DNA of 23,271 bases from an uncultured Faecalibacterium sp. (GCA_934501115.1 CAKSTO010000040.1:1-23271); one strand, 5' to 3'; shown: positions 14,601 to 22,079, counted from the first letter of the stretch. The notes: generated from the letters alone by a model not told the origin. Translations and numbers: made by a program.

Positions 14601-15521
14601 ATGCCGAAAAGCGATTTCGTTTCGATCCCCTCTTCCTGCACGCTCTGCCCCCGCCGCTGCGGGGCCGACCGAGCCGCCGGGCAGATCGGTTTCTGCGGGG
14701 CAGGCAGCACCCTGAAAGCTGCCCGCGCCGCGCTGCACTTTTGGGAAGAGCCTTGCATCAGCGGCACAAAGGGCAGCGGTACGGTGTTTTTCTCCGGTTG
14801 TACATTAAAGTGCTGCTTCTGCCAGAACTACCCCATCAGCGCCGAAGGGCTGGGCAAAGAGATCACCGTTGAACATCTGGCGGAGATCTTTCTGGATCTG
14901 CAGGCGCAGGGTGCCCACAACATCAATCTGGTCACGCCCGGTCAGTGGCGTCCGTGGATCCTTGCCGCGCTGGAAATTGCCCGGGAAAAGGGTCTGCACC
15001 TGCCCATCGTATGCAACACCGGCGGTTATGAGACGGCAGAGAGTGTGGAGGCGTGGCGCGGGTACATCGACATCTGGCTGGCCGACCTGAAATACGTTTC
15101 CTCCGCTCTGTCAGCAGAGCTCTCCTCTGCGCCGGACTACTTTGCACGGGCAAAGCCTGCCATCGAGGCCATGATGTCTCAGGCCGGGCACCCGGTGTTT
15201 GACGCGGATGGCATCCTGCAAAAAGGCGTTATCCTGCGGCATCTGGCGCTGCCCGGGCACACTGATGACAGCTTCGCCGTTCTCGACCAGATGGCCGCGT
15301 GGAACGAGGCCGACCCGGGGTGCTTCATTCCCAGCGTCATGAGCCAGTACACGCCGTTCTATAAGGCCGCAGAGCATGGCATCGGGCGGCGCATCACCAC
15401 CTACGAATACCGCCGGGTGGTGAACTACGCCATAGACAAAGGGCTGGCGCAGGGCTATATGCAGCAAAAGAGCAGTGCAAAGGAGGAGTATACCCCTTCT
15501 TTCGATCTGACGGGAGTGTGA
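14601..15521 (+). CDS. Radical SAM protein, PflA-like (COG1313 type)
   Basis: The 306-residue protein has the radical SAM cluster motif C67-x3-C71-x2-C74 in SGCTLKCCFCQNYPIS, preceded by a cysteine-rich N-terminus (C13, C16, C20, C32) that may hold a second iron-sulfur site. The layout matches the putative pyruvate formate-lyase activating enzyme group, whose true substrates are mostly unknown. The NLVTPGQW and GGYE segments are characteristic. No glycyl radical enzyme lies beside it, so activation of such an enzyme is not supported by context. ATG 14601 has AAAGGA upstream; the track of the frame back to a TTG at 14592 would leave only two bases of spacing. It is transcribed alone. Confidence 0.88.
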   Translation: MPKSDFVSIPSSCTLCPRRCGADRAAGQIGFCGAGSTLKAARAALHFWEEPCISGTKGSGTVFFSGCTLKCCFCQNYPISAEGLGKEITVEHLAEIFLDLQAQGAHNINLVTPGQWRPWILAALEIAREKGLHLPIVCNTGGYETAESVEAWRGYIDIWLADLKYVSSALSAELSSAPDYFARAKPAIEAMMSQAGHPVFDADGILQKGVILRHLALPGHTDDSFAVLDQMAAWNEADPGCFIPSVMSQYTPFYKAAEHGIGRRITTYEYRRVVNYAIDKGLAQGYMQQKSSAKEEYTPSFDLTGV

Positions 15522-15575
15522 ACCAAAGCAGCCTCCGCTCGCGCTCTGGCCATTTTCAGCTCCTGCATGTTCAGC

Positions 15576-15719
15576 GGCCTCACCCTCTCAGGCGCTAACG
15601 CGCCAGCTCTCCCAAAGGGAGAGCCTCTGGCAAAACCGGAAGCTTTGCGTGGACTGCCAAGGCCTCTCCCTTTGGGAGAGGTGGACACGAACGAAGTGAG
15701 TGGACGGAGAGGGCGAGCC
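15576..15719. repeat. Nested palindromic intergenic repeat (REP/MITE-like, Faecalibacterium type)
   Basis: Two 8-bp hairpins with 3-base loops, GCTCTCCC-AAA-GGGAGAGC (15606-15624) and CCTCTCCC-TTT-GGGAGAGG (15663-15681), are inverted copies of one another. Between them TGGCA (15628-15632) pairs with TGCCA (15655-15659). Imperfect terminal inverted ends of about 13 bases lie at 15576-15589 and 15707-15719. The whole 144 bases can fold into one long cruciform. It codes for nothing. The similarity to dispersed Faecalibacterium repeats is from memory. Confidence 0.7.
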
Positions 15720-15787
15720 AGTTTTCCGTTTTCGTCAAACTGTCCAAATTTCCGCCCGGATTTTCTCCGGTGCTGTTCCCGAAGTGC

Positions 15788-15816
15788 TTGCAATCCAAAT
15801 CCGGTCGGGCTATAAT
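15788..15816 (+). promoter_or_regulatory. Promoter of the PfkB sugar kinase
   Basis: TTGCAA (15788-15793) and a perfect TATAAT (15811-15816) are separated by 17 bases, about 67 bases before the kinase ATG. It stands just outside the palindromic repeat. Confidence 0.8.
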
Positions 15817-15882
15817 GGATACAACGATGTGTTAGCAGAGTTTTGGGTAAGCAGATCCCTTACGATCATCAGGAGGAGCGTT

Positions 15883-16971
15883 ATGGAACATTACAATCCC
15901 ATCCTTGGCAGCGAGACCACCGGTCAGAAATTTATCACCTGCGGCGAGATCATGCTGCGGCTGACCCCGCCGAACTATGAAAAGATCCGCATGGCATCTT
16001 CTTTCGAGGCCAGCTACGGCGGCAGCGAAGCCAATATTGCGCTGGCTCTGGCCAATCTGGACGTAGACAGCACCTTTTTCAGCGTAGTGCCCAACAACAG
16101 TCTGGGCAAGAGCGCCGTGCGCTGGCTGCGTTCCAACGATGTGCACTGCACCCCCATGATCCTTACCGAGCCGAACGAGACACAGTCCAACCGTCTGGGT
16201 ACTTACTATCTTGAGACCGGTTATGGCATCCGTCCGTCCAAAGTCATTTACGACCGCAAGCACAGCGCCATCACCGAGTACGATTTCTCTCAGGTCGATC
16301 TGGGCGCTCTGCTGGAGGGCTACGACTGGCTGCATCTGAGCGGCATCACCCCGGCACTGGCTCCCAACTGCCGCACCCTAACCCTTGATATGCTCAAGGT
16401 CGCCAAAAAGAAGGGTCTGACCGTCAGCTTCGACGGCAATTTCCGCTCCACCCTGTGGACATGGGAGGACGCCCGCGACTTCTGCACCGAGTGCCTGCCT
16501 TATGTAGACGTTCTGCTGGGCATCGAGCCTTACCATCTGTGGAAGGACGAGAGCGACCACAGCAAGGGCGACTGGAAGGACGGCGTACCTCTGCAGCCCA
16601 GCTACGAGCAGCAGGATGAGATCTTCCAGCGTTTCATCGAGCGTTACCCCAACCTGAAGTGCATCGCCCGCCATGTGCGCTACGCTCACAGCGGCAGCGA
16701 GAACAGCCTGAAGGCCTTTATGTGGTACGATGGCCACACCTTTGAGAGCAAGCTGTTCACCTTCAACATCCTTGACCGTGTGGGCGGCGGCGACGCCTTC
16801 GCCAGCGGCCTGATCTACGCCATGCTGCACGATTACAAAGCCATGGATATGATCAACTTTGCGGTGGCAAGCAGCGCCATCAAGCACACCATCCACGGCG
16901 ATGCCAACATCACCGATGACGTGAGCTCCATCCGCAACCTGATGAACATGAATTACGATATCAAGCGGTAA
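15883..16971 (+). CDS. kdgK: PfkB-family sugar kinase, likely 2-dehydro-3-deoxygluconokinase
   Basis: The 362-residue protein is a ribokinase-fold kinase. The N-terminal ITCGEIMLRLTPPNYEKI and YGGSEANIALALANLD segments resemble KDG kinases, which phosphorylate 2-keto-3-deoxygluconate in uronate and pectin breakdown. The C-terminal PfkB signature RVGGGDAFASG holds the catalytic base D304. AGGAGG at 15871-15876 fixes ATG 15883. The usual partner, KDPG aldolase, and uronate genes are not adjacent, so the substrate is inferred from sequence style only; fructokinase is the main alternative. The gene has its own promoter and two downstream hairpins. Confidence 0.8.
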   Translation: MEHYNPILGSETTGQKFITCGEIMLRLTPPNYEKIRMASSFEASYGGSEANIALALANLDVDSTFFSVVPNNSLGKSAVRWLRSNDVHCTPMILTEPNETQSNRLGTYYLETGYGIRPSKVIYDRKHSAITEYDFSQVDLGALLEGYDWLHLSGITPALAPNCRTLTLDMLKVAKKKGLTVSFDGNFRSTLWTWEDARDFCTECLPYVDVLLGIEPYHLWKDESDHSKGDWKDGVPLQPSYEQQDEIFQRFIERYPNLKCIARHVRYAHSGSENSLKAFMWYDGHTFESKLFTFNILDRVGGGDAFASGLIYAMLHDYKAMDMINFAVASSAIKHTIHGDANITDDVSSIRNLMNMNYDIKR

Positions 16972-16977
16972 GCCTTT

Positions 16978-17004
16978 CCTGCCGGAACAGCACGCCCCGG
17001 CAGG
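16978..17004 (+). repeat. Inverted repeat CCTGCCGG/CCGGCAGG after the kinase
   Basis: A perfect 8-bp stem (16978-16985 with 16997-17004) with an 11-base loop stands directly after the kinase stop and before the main terminator. Without a T run it is probably an mRNA end-protecting hairpin. Confidence 0.5.
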
Positions 17005-17019
17005 CGGCACCCCGCAGAC

Positions 17020-17049
17020 AAAATTCCCCGGCTTGGCCGGGGAATTTTT
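17020..17049 (+). terminator. Terminator of the kinase gene
   Basis: AAATTCCCCGGC (17021-17032) is perfectly inverted at 17036-17047 around TTG. The stem ends in a T tract on the plus strand. Confidence 0.9.
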
Positions 17050-17065
17050 ATTAAGAACTTGAGTG

Positions 17066-17111
17066 AAGAAAAACAGGCGCCTGCCCCGATGCATGGGGCA
17101 GGCGCCTGTTT
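17066..17111 (-). terminator. Terminator of the ABC transporter operon
   Basis: A perfect 17-bp stem (17071-17087 with 17095-17111) encloses GATGCAT. On the minus strand T-rich bases follow, 10 bases after the ATPase stop. Together with the kinase terminator it separates two convergent units. Confidence 0.9.
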
Positions 17112-17120
17112 CGTTACAGC

Positions 17121-17918
17121 TTAGTTCGACAGGATCATGCGGTCATTTGCAAACTCACCGCCGCTGGCGATCTGGAATTTGGCCAGCAGATCCGAGACGT
17201 GCAGGTTCTTCTTCTCCTCACCGGAGACATCGTAAATGATATGACCCTCGTGCATCATGATCAGGCGGTTGCCATACTTGATGGCATCCTTCATGTTGTG
17301 GGTGATCATCAGGGTCGTGAGGTGATTTTCTTCCACGATCTTTGCCGAGAGCGTCAGCACCTTCAGCGCCGTCTTGGGGTCCAGCGCCGCGGTGTGCTCG
17401 TCCAACAGCAGCAGCTTGGGCTTGTTCATGGTGGCCATCAGCAGGGTCAAAGCCTGGCGCTGACCGCCGGAAAGCAGACCTACACGGGCAGTCAGACGAT
17501 TTTCAAGGCCCAGATCAAGGGTCTTGAGCAGCTCACGGTACTGCTCGCGCTCGGCCTTCGTGATGCCGATGCGCAGGGTGCGGCGCTTGCCGCGGCGGGC
17601 TGCCAGCGCAAGATTTTCCTCGATCTGCATGGTAGCGGCGGTGCCGGTCATGGGATCCTGAAACACGCGCCCGATGTAGGCGGCACGCTGATGCTCACTC
17701 AGGCGGGTAACATCCACGCCATCAATCATGATCCTGCCTTCATCCACCGGCCACACTCCGGCCACAGCGTTCAGCATGGTCGATTTGCCCGCGCCATTGC
17801 CGCCGATCACGGTGACGAAATCGCCCTCGTTCAGCTTCAGGTTCAGGCCGTTCAACGCAATTTTCTGGTTGACCGTGCCCGCATTAAAGGTCTTGGAAAC
17901 ATTCTGGATCTCAAGCAT
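17121..17918 (-). CDS. ABC transporter ATP-binding protein, TrpZ-type
   Basis: The 265-residue ATPase carries Walker A GGNGAGKST (39-47), Q-loop Q87, signature LSGGQRQ (149-155) and Walker B LLLLDE (169-174), followed by the usual H-loop THNMKDAIKYGNR region. It would drive import by the permease coded just upstream; the permease stop and this ATG overlap by 8 bases. The set of lipoprotein, BPD_transp_2 permease and this ATPase resembles the TrpXYZ uptake systems for tryptophan or other amino acids. It ends at a strong terminator. Confidence 0.88.
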   Translation of the reverse strand: MLEIQNVSKTFNAGTVNQKIALNGLNLKLNEGDFVTVIGGNGAGKSTMLNAVAGVWPVDEGRIMIDGVDVTRLSEHQRAAYIGRVFQDPMTGTAATMQIEENLALAARRGKRRTLRIGITKAEREQYRELLKTLDLGLENRLTARVGLLSGGQRQALTLLMATMNKPKLLLLDEHTAALDPKTALKVLTLSAKIVEENHLTTLMITHNMKDAIKYGNRLIMMHEGHIIYDVSGEEKKNLHVSDLLAKFQIASGGEFANDRMILSN

Positions 17919-18852
17919 TTTTTGCGTCCTCCTTTGCCTTCTTCACCGGCTTCGAGAAATACTTGCCCTTCCAGTACGGCACGGCAAGGAAAACCGCCAC
18001 GACCGAAGCGCTCAGCAGCTTCAGCAGATTTGCGTCAAAGCCCAGTGTCAGCACCAGCTGGATGACGATATAGTAAATGATCGCGCCCAGCGAGACGGAG
18101 ACCATTTTCAGTGCAAAGTTATGGAAGATGCGGCTGAACAGTGCCTCTCCGATGATGACAGCAGCCAGACCGATGACGATCGCGCCGCGACCCATGCCGA
18201 CGTCTGCAAAGCCCTGATACTGGCTCAGCAGCGCACCGGACAACGCCACCAGACCGTTGGACACAGCCAGACCCAGCACGATGTTGAAATTGGTATTGAT
18301 GCCCTGCGCGCGGGACATAGCGGGGTTAGAGCCGGTAGCACGAATGGAGCAGCCCAGCTCCGTGCCGAAGAACCAGTACAGGATGCCGATCAGCGCAGCC
18401 GTGACAATAATGACCATGATGATGGGGTTGTGGATCGCAAATTCCTTGACCCAGCGCAGGGAGATCAGCAGACTGTACTTGTCCACATTGATCGCCTGAT
18501 TGGCCTTGCCCATGATCTTCAGGTTGATGGAATACAGCGACAGCTGCGTCAGGATACCGGCAAGGATCGCCGGGATGCCCATGAAGGTGTGCAGGATGCC
18601 GGTAACGAAACCGGCCAGCAGGCCAGCCAGCAATGCCATGAGCAGCGAGACCCAGACATTCTGACCCGACAGCAGACACATGACACACACCGCACCGCCT
18701 GTGCCAAAGGAACCATCTACGGTCAGATCGGCCACATCCAGAATGCGGTAGGTCAGGTATACGCCAATGGCCATGATGCCCCAGATCAGACCCTGTGCGC
18801 AGGCACCCGGCAGGGCACCCGGCAGATTTGCCAGTCTTGCAATGATATCCAA
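17911..18852 (-). CDS. ABC transporter permease, BPD_transp_2 family (TrpY-type)
   Basis: This 313-residue membrane protein contains about eight to ten hydrophobic segments, with the family's GLIWGIMAIGVYLTYRILDVADLTVDGSFGTGGA opening and a central ATGSNPAMSRAQGIN loop that would contact the ATPase. Such permeases serve branched-chain, purine-nucleoside and TrpXYZ-type importers. The start is TTG 18852, with GGAGG seven bases before it. It follows the lipoprotein gene by 118 bases containing competing hairpins and overlaps the ATPase gene. The substrate is set by the binding protein and is not provable here. Confidence 0.88.
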   Translation of the reverse strand: MDIIARLANLPGALPGACAQGLIWGIMAIGVYLTYRILDVADLTVDGSFGTGGAVCVMCLLSGQNVWVSLLMALLAGLLAGFVTGILHTFMGIPAILAGILTQLSLYSINLKIMGKANQAINVDKYSLLISLRWVKEFAIHNPIIMVIIVTAALIGILYWFFGTELGCSIRATGSNPAMSRAQGINTNFNIVLGLAVSNGLVALSGALLSQYQGFADVGMGRGAIVIGLAAVIIGEALFSRIFHNFALKMVSVSLGAIIYYIVIQLVLTLGFDANLLKLLSASVVAVFLAVPYWKGKYFSKPVKKAKEDAKNA

Positions 18853-18889
18853 AATAATACCTCCTGTTTCTGATACACTTTTTTATGCA

Positions 18890-18939
18890 CCCGTTTGAAC
18901 ACGGGAAAGCGGAGAAGAGCCGCTTTCACCCTTCTCCGC
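18890..18939 (-). promoter_or_regulatory. Overlapping, mutually exclusive hairpins between lipoprotein and permease genes
   Basis: GCGGAGAAG (18909-18917) can pair with CTTCTCCGC (18931-18939), but its left part also belongs to GAAAGCGG (18905-18912), which pairs with CCGCTTTC (18920-18927). The two stems cannot form together. A further CCCGT/ACGGG stem lies at 18890-18905. The position after an abundant binding-protein gene fits mRNA stabilisation or partial attenuation of the downstream genes. Confidence 0.5.
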
Positions 18940-18970
18940 CAGATTTTTATGTTCTGTTTCCCGGAGTATT

Positions 18971-19993
18971 TTAGCCCTCGATCTCCTCGTAGCCGTCGGG
19001 AACGGTCAGGCCCAGCTCATCGCAGACGGCCTTATTGTACTTCTTGGTCACATCGGTGTATTCAATGGGCATCGTAGAAATATCAGCTTCACCGTTCAGG
19101 ATCTTCGCTGCCATCTCACCGGTAGTGTAGCCCAGATCGTAGTAGCTGATGGAAAGGGTAGCCACACCGCAGCCGGCGCAAATGCCCTCTTCGCCTGCGA
19201 ACACAGGCTTCTTTGCCGGGCGGCAGATACCATCCACGATTCCAGTGTTTGCAGCGACCGTATTGTCAGTAGGAACATACAGGGCATCATTCTCGTCCGC
19301 AGCCTTCTGGCAGACAGAAGACAGATCATTGGAATCAGAGAAAGCATACTGGGTAGCCGTGACACCCTTCTCTTCCAGATACTTCTGAACCTCGTCCACC
19401 TGATACTGGCTGTTGGCCTCAGCAGAGCAGTACAGCAGGCCGACCTTCTTGGCATCAGGCATCCACTCCACGATCATCTCAGCCTGCTGATCCAACGGAG
19501 CCAGATCGGAGGTACCGGAGATGTTGCCGCCCACGGTGCCGTTAAAGTCGGTCAGACCCAGAGCTACGCCGTATTCCGTGACGGAAGTGCCCAGAATAGG
19601 GATCGTGTTGGTGGCAGACTGTGCAGCCTGCAGAGCAGGAGTAGCATTTGCCATGATCAGATCCACACCAGCAGAAACAAAACCGTTTGTGATGGTGGCG
19701 CAGGTTGCAGAATCGCCCTGTGCGTTCTGGAAATCAAAGGTAACATTCTCACCGAACTCTGCAGTCAGAGCGTCCTCAAAGCCCTGCGTAGCAGCATCCA
19801 GAGCGGCGTGCTGCACCAGCTGGCAGATGCCGACGGTGAACTTGTCACCGGTTGCCGCAGCAGAAGCAGCCGTAGAAGATGCGACGGAAGATGCAGCGGT
19901 GGATGCGGAAGAACCGCCGCAGGCAGTCAGGGCAGCAGCTGCGCCGCAGGCAGCGGCAGCAGCCAGAAAGGAACGACGAGTGATTTTACGCAT
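18971..19993 (-). CDS. ABC transporter substrate-binding lipoprotein, TrpX-type (ABC_sub_bind)
   Basis: The 340-residue protein has a lipoprotein signal with lipobox LTAC (C25 would be lipidated) and a twin-arginine-like TRRSFLAAAAA segment before it. A serine- and alanine-rich linker follows, then a binding-protein fold with FTVGICQLVQHAALDAATQGFEDAL and a C-terminal GICAGCGVATLSISYYDLGYTTGEMAAKIL typical of PF04392. Such proteins deliver tryptophan, tyrosine or related ligands to a TrpYZ pair; those genes follow. No T-box sequence was found upstream, so tryptophan specificity is not supported by regulation. Transcription starts from a good promoter 107 bases upstream, through a structured leader. 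Confidence 0.88.
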   Translation of the reverse strand: MRKITRRSFLAAAAACGAAAALTACGGSSASTAASSVASSTAASAAATGDKFTVGICQLVQHAALDAATQGFEDALTAEFGENVTFDFQNAQGDSATCATITNGFVSAGVDLIMANATPALQAAQSATNTIPILGTSVTEYGVALGLTDFNGTVGGNISGTSDLAPLDQQAEMIVEWMPDAKKVGLLYCSAEANSQYQVDEVQKYLEEKGVTATQYAFSDSNDLSSVCQKAADENDALYVPTDNTVAANTGIVDGICRPAKKPVFAGEEGICAGCGVATLSISYYDLGYTTGEMAAKILNGEADISTMPIEYTDVTKKYNKAVCDELGLTVPDGYEEIEG

Positions 19994-20016
19994 AATGATC
20001 TATCTCCTCTATCTCT

Positions 20017-20069
20017 TTGCGTACGCAGCCAAACAGGACGCCGCGTCGGAAAGCAATCTTTGTACGCAA
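20017..20069 (-). promoter_or_regulatory. Structured leader of the TrpX-type operon
   Basis: TTGCGTAC (20017-20024) and GTACGCAA (20062-20069) are a perfect inverted pair spanning the leader. A short GACG/CGTC stem lies inside, at about 20037-20047. The structure closes shortly before the ribosome site, so it could control translation. It has no T-box core or terminator, and I recognise no riboswitch class. Confidence 0.4.
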
Positions 20070-20099
20070 GGCTCATACAGTCTTGCTTTACACTCGTGA

Positions 20100-20128
20100 A
20101 GTATAGCACAGTTTTATCCATAAAACAA
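20100..20128 (-). promoter_or_regulatory. Promoter of the TrpX-type operon
   Basis: On the minus strand TTGTTT (20128-20123) and TATACT (20105-20100) are 17 bases apart, 107 bases before the lipoprotein start codon. Confidence 0.7.
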
Positions 20129-20154
20129 CTCATTTCCACCCGAAAACGGCCTTT

Positions 20155-20188
20155 ATAATCGATTATGGTGAATATAACGATCGATTAT
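20155..20188. promoter_or_regulatory. ATAATCGAT/ATCGATTAT inverted repeat upstream of the ABC operon promoter
   Basis: A perfect 9-base inverted pair (20155-20163 and 20180-20188) with a 16-base centre lies 26 bases above the -35 box of the ABC operon and covers the last codon of the YkgJ-like gene. An activator or repressor site, or the weak end of the YkgJ transcript, are possible readings. Confidence 0.35.
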
Positions 20189-20910
20189 TTTGATTTGTTT
20201 TTCAATTTTCTCTGATACTCCGCCAGTTTTACAAATTCGTCGTCTAACCATCTGAGATTCCGCTCCAGCTGTGGAGGGAATCCTTCCGCAGCGTTGTAGT
20301 TAAAATACAATGCCCGCCAGAGCTTTGCCTGCATCCGGTGCACTAAAACCGGGTCGAGCATTGTTTCCAGCTGTTCCACCGTATCCTCCAGCTTCATGCA
20401 GGTCTGTGCCCAGTACACGTCCACCTGCTCCCGGGCGGGGACATCATAGCGGGCAAGATAGTCCTGCACTTTTGCTTCGATCATCTGCCCGCCGCAGGCC
20501 GTGGGCTGCAGAAAATAGCTCACCTTCCCTTCCCTGCTGATCTCCTGCGCCAGCGGATAGAGCGCGCACACCAGCGGCTCCGCATCATGGATGGCGCAGT
20601 GATTTTCAGTCAGAAAGGGGCAGTTATTGCGGTTTTCCTTGACCGGGGCAAGCCGCAGCACCGGCAGATGGCTCACCCTGCCAATGCTGCTGCGGCAGTA
20701 GCCCCGCGCCACGATCTGCGGCGGCAGACGCAGCCGGGCAGCAATGCGCCACAGATCAAACCCAGACAGCACGATATCCTCCCGCCCGCGGCAGCAATCA
20801 CCGCAGCCATTGCATGCAAAACTGAAATTCGCGTCTCGTGCCAGCAGGGGCATTGCCTCGGTACGGATAAAATCTACCTGTCCGCACAGGTCAATGGCTT
20901 CATCTCGCAT
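20185..20910 (-). CDS. YkgJ-family cysteine cluster protein
   Basis: The 241-residue protein contains the CxxCGDCC-type cluster of the YkgJ/UPF0153 family (C33, C36, C39, C40), then further conserved text NNCPFLTENHCAIHDAEPLVCALYPL at about 115-140, where cysteines and histidine could complete an iron or zinc site. Family members are thought to bind metal, but the function is unknown. ATG 20910 with AAGGA upstream is preferred, because the longer frame back to 20973 overlaps the promoter at 20945-20973. It appears to be a single-gene unit between the ABC operon and the carboxypeptidase gene. Confidence 0.8.
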   Translation of the reverse strand: MRDEAIDLCGQVDFIRTEAMPLLARDANFSFACNGCGDCCRGREDIVLSGFDLWRIAARLRLPPQIVARGYCRSSIGRVSHLPVLRLAPVKENRNNCPFLTENHCAIHDAEPLVCALYPLAQEISREGKVSYFLQPTACGGQMIEAKVQDYLARYDVPAREQVDVYWAQTCMKLEDTVEQLETMLDPVLVHRMQAKLWRALYFNYNAAEGFPPQLERNLRWLDDEFVKLAEYQRKLKNKSK

Positions 20911-20944
20911 CGTCAAACATCCTTTTCCTTGATAGAATGTCCCT

Positions 20945-20973
20945 ATTGTACCGCCGGAGCACCCGGTTTGCAA
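20945..20973 (-). promoter_or_regulatory. Promoter of the YkgJ-like gene
   Basis: On the minus strand TTGCAA (20973-20968) and TACAAT (20950-20945) are separated by 17 bases and end 34 bases before the ATG at 20910. The carboxypeptidase stop lies just upstream, at 20995. Confidence 0.75.
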
Positions 20974-20994
20974 GGCAGTCCCTATATACCGTAG

Positions 20995-21867
20995 TTATTT
21001 TTTATCTGCCAGTTTCCGGTACACCTGCACCGCATCGCGGATATTGTACTGCTCCGTCCCGTGGTCTCCGGGCGCGGCAAGCGTAACAAGGATGTACTCT
21101 TTTCCGTTCACGATGGCAAGGCTGGCCAGACACAGCCCTGCGGCGGCGGTATACCCTGTTTTGCCGCCTTCGATCTGCATTCCCGTCGGAAGCTCTGTTC
21201 CGTCCAGCTTGCCCAGCAGTGTGCTGGTCAGCGAAACGCCTTCCGGGTGCTGTGCAGTCGCTGTGGTGGTGTAGTGCTCGGTTGTAAAAATTGTGCGGAA
21301 GGTCGTATTGTGCAGCGCTGTCTGCAAGAGCTTTGCTATATCTGCCGCGCTGGAATAGTGCTCAGCGTCGGTCAGGCCGGTCGCATTTATAAAATGGGTG
21401 TTCTTCATGCCAAGCTCTGCGGCCTTTTGGTTCATCAGCGCAGCAAAGTTTTCTTCACTGCCGCTTACCAGCTGCGCCAGTGCCTCACAGCATTCAGCGC
21501 CGGAGGGCAGCATTGCGCCGTAGAGCAAATCACGCACTGTGACCGTTTCCCCGGGCACAAAGCCCGCCATAGATGCTTTTTCGGTCTGTAAGGCCGGAAA
21601 AATACCCTCCGGCAGTGTTACCTGCTGATCCAGATCGGGCTCAGCCTCAATGGCCAGCAGTATGGTCATCATTTTAGTCAGGGAAGCTGGCGCAGTGCGC
21701 TCGTCAGCACGCTTCTGCGCCAGTACCTGCCCGCTTTGGGCATCCAGTAAGATCGCGTGTCGGCTTGCTGTATCCAGCAAGACATTCTGCCGTAGAAACA
21801 GTACCAGCAGCACAAGCAACGCCGCCAGAATACATAGCCGCCGACAGCGGCGGTGGAATCGTTTCAT
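20995..21867 (-). CDS. dacF: Serine-type D-Ala-D-Ala carboxypeptidase (DacF/PBP5 family)
   Basis: The 290-residue enzyme trims the terminal D-alanine of peptidoglycan pentapeptides outside the membrane. Residues 11-26 form a single hydrophobic signal or anchor after a basic RRCRR start. The active-site set is SLTK (S62, K65), SGA (122-124) and KTG (236-238). The second motif is SGA rather than the common SGN; I believe SGAD-type variants occur in related enzymes. The usual C-terminal beta domain of PBP5 is absent, giving a short form that ends soon after the catalytic domain. ATG 21867 has AAGGA upstream. Two AAAGCGCTTT palindromes flank its probable promoter. Confidence 0.87.
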   Translation of the reverse strand: MKRFHRRCRRLCILAALLVLLVLFLRQNVLLDTASRHAILLDAQSGQVLAQKRADERTAPASLTKMMTILLAIEAEPDLDQQVTLPEGIFPALQTEKASMAGFVPGETVTVRDLLYGAMLPSGAECCEALAQLVSGSEENFAALMNQKAAELGMKNTHFINATGLTDAEHYSSAADIAKLLQTALHNTTFRTIFTTEHYTTTATAQHPEGVSLTSTLLGKLDGTELPTGMQIEGGKTGYTAAAGLCLASLAIVNGKEYILVTLAAPGDHGTEQYNIRDAVQVYRKLADKK

Positions 21868-21891
21868 GATAGATCGCATCCTTTTTGCAAA

Positions 21892-21936
21892 ATTATAAAG
21901 CGCTTTCACCTTTCTATACGAGGCAAAAGCGCTTTT
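21892..21936 (-). promoter_or_regulatory. Twin AAAGCGCTTT palindromes at the dacF promoter (cre-like)
   Basis: On the minus strand TATAAT (21897-21892) lies 25 bases before the dacF ATG and touches the palindrome AAAGCGCTTT (21897-21906). A second, AAAAGCGCTTTT, lies at 21925-21936, with centres 29 bases apart. The proximal copy resembles a CcpA cre site apart from one end. The two copies can also pair with each other as a hairpin. No good -35 was seen. Confidence 0.45.
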
Positions 21937-21966
21937 CTCTGCAAATCCGCTATATATCAACGCAAT

Positions 21967-21999
21967 AAAAAAGCCCTGAGACTTTCATCTCAGAGCTTT
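21967..21999 (-). terminator. Terminator of the padR-membrane protein operon
   Basis: A 12-bp stem with one G.U pair (21988-21999 with 21970-21981) and loop of six is followed by six T on the minus strand (21972-21967). It ends the transcript of the PadR operon, about 80 bases after the membrane protein stop. Confidence 0.88.
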
Positions 22000-22030
22000 C
22001 TGTTAAGTCGGCGACTATCTAATAAAGTAT

Positions 22031-22071
22031 GCGGCTCCGTCGCACTGTTATGCACAGTGCAGCGAAGTCGC
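22031..22071. repeat. Long imperfect hairpin after the PadR-partner gene
   Basis: Two 18-base arms (22031-22048 and 22054-22071) are inverted with only transition differences, around loop TATGC. TTTTTAC follows on the plus strand. It sits between the membrane protein stop and the clear terminator, so it may be an mRNA stabiliser or a small dispersed repeat. Confidence 0.45.
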
Positions 22072-22079
22072 TTTTTACT

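Larger units (their letters stand above)
15522..15882. other. Gene-free interval holding a palindromic repeat and the kinase promoter
   Basis: The 361 bases between the radical SAM and kinase genes contain the nested palindromic repeat at 15576-15719 and the promoter at 15788-15816. I saw no reading frame with a ribosome site. The kinase frame is open upstream of its ATG, through the repeat, but this is not coding. Confidence 0.6.

Noticed and set aside
17728..18873. 381-codon plus-strand open frame over the ABC genes
   Set aside because: It is a shadow of the permease and ATPase genes; low-complexity QDD-type text and no start signal.
19994..20110. T-box riboswitch in the leader of the TrpX-type operon
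   Set aside because: No T-box core sequence and no terminator/antiterminator pair could be found.
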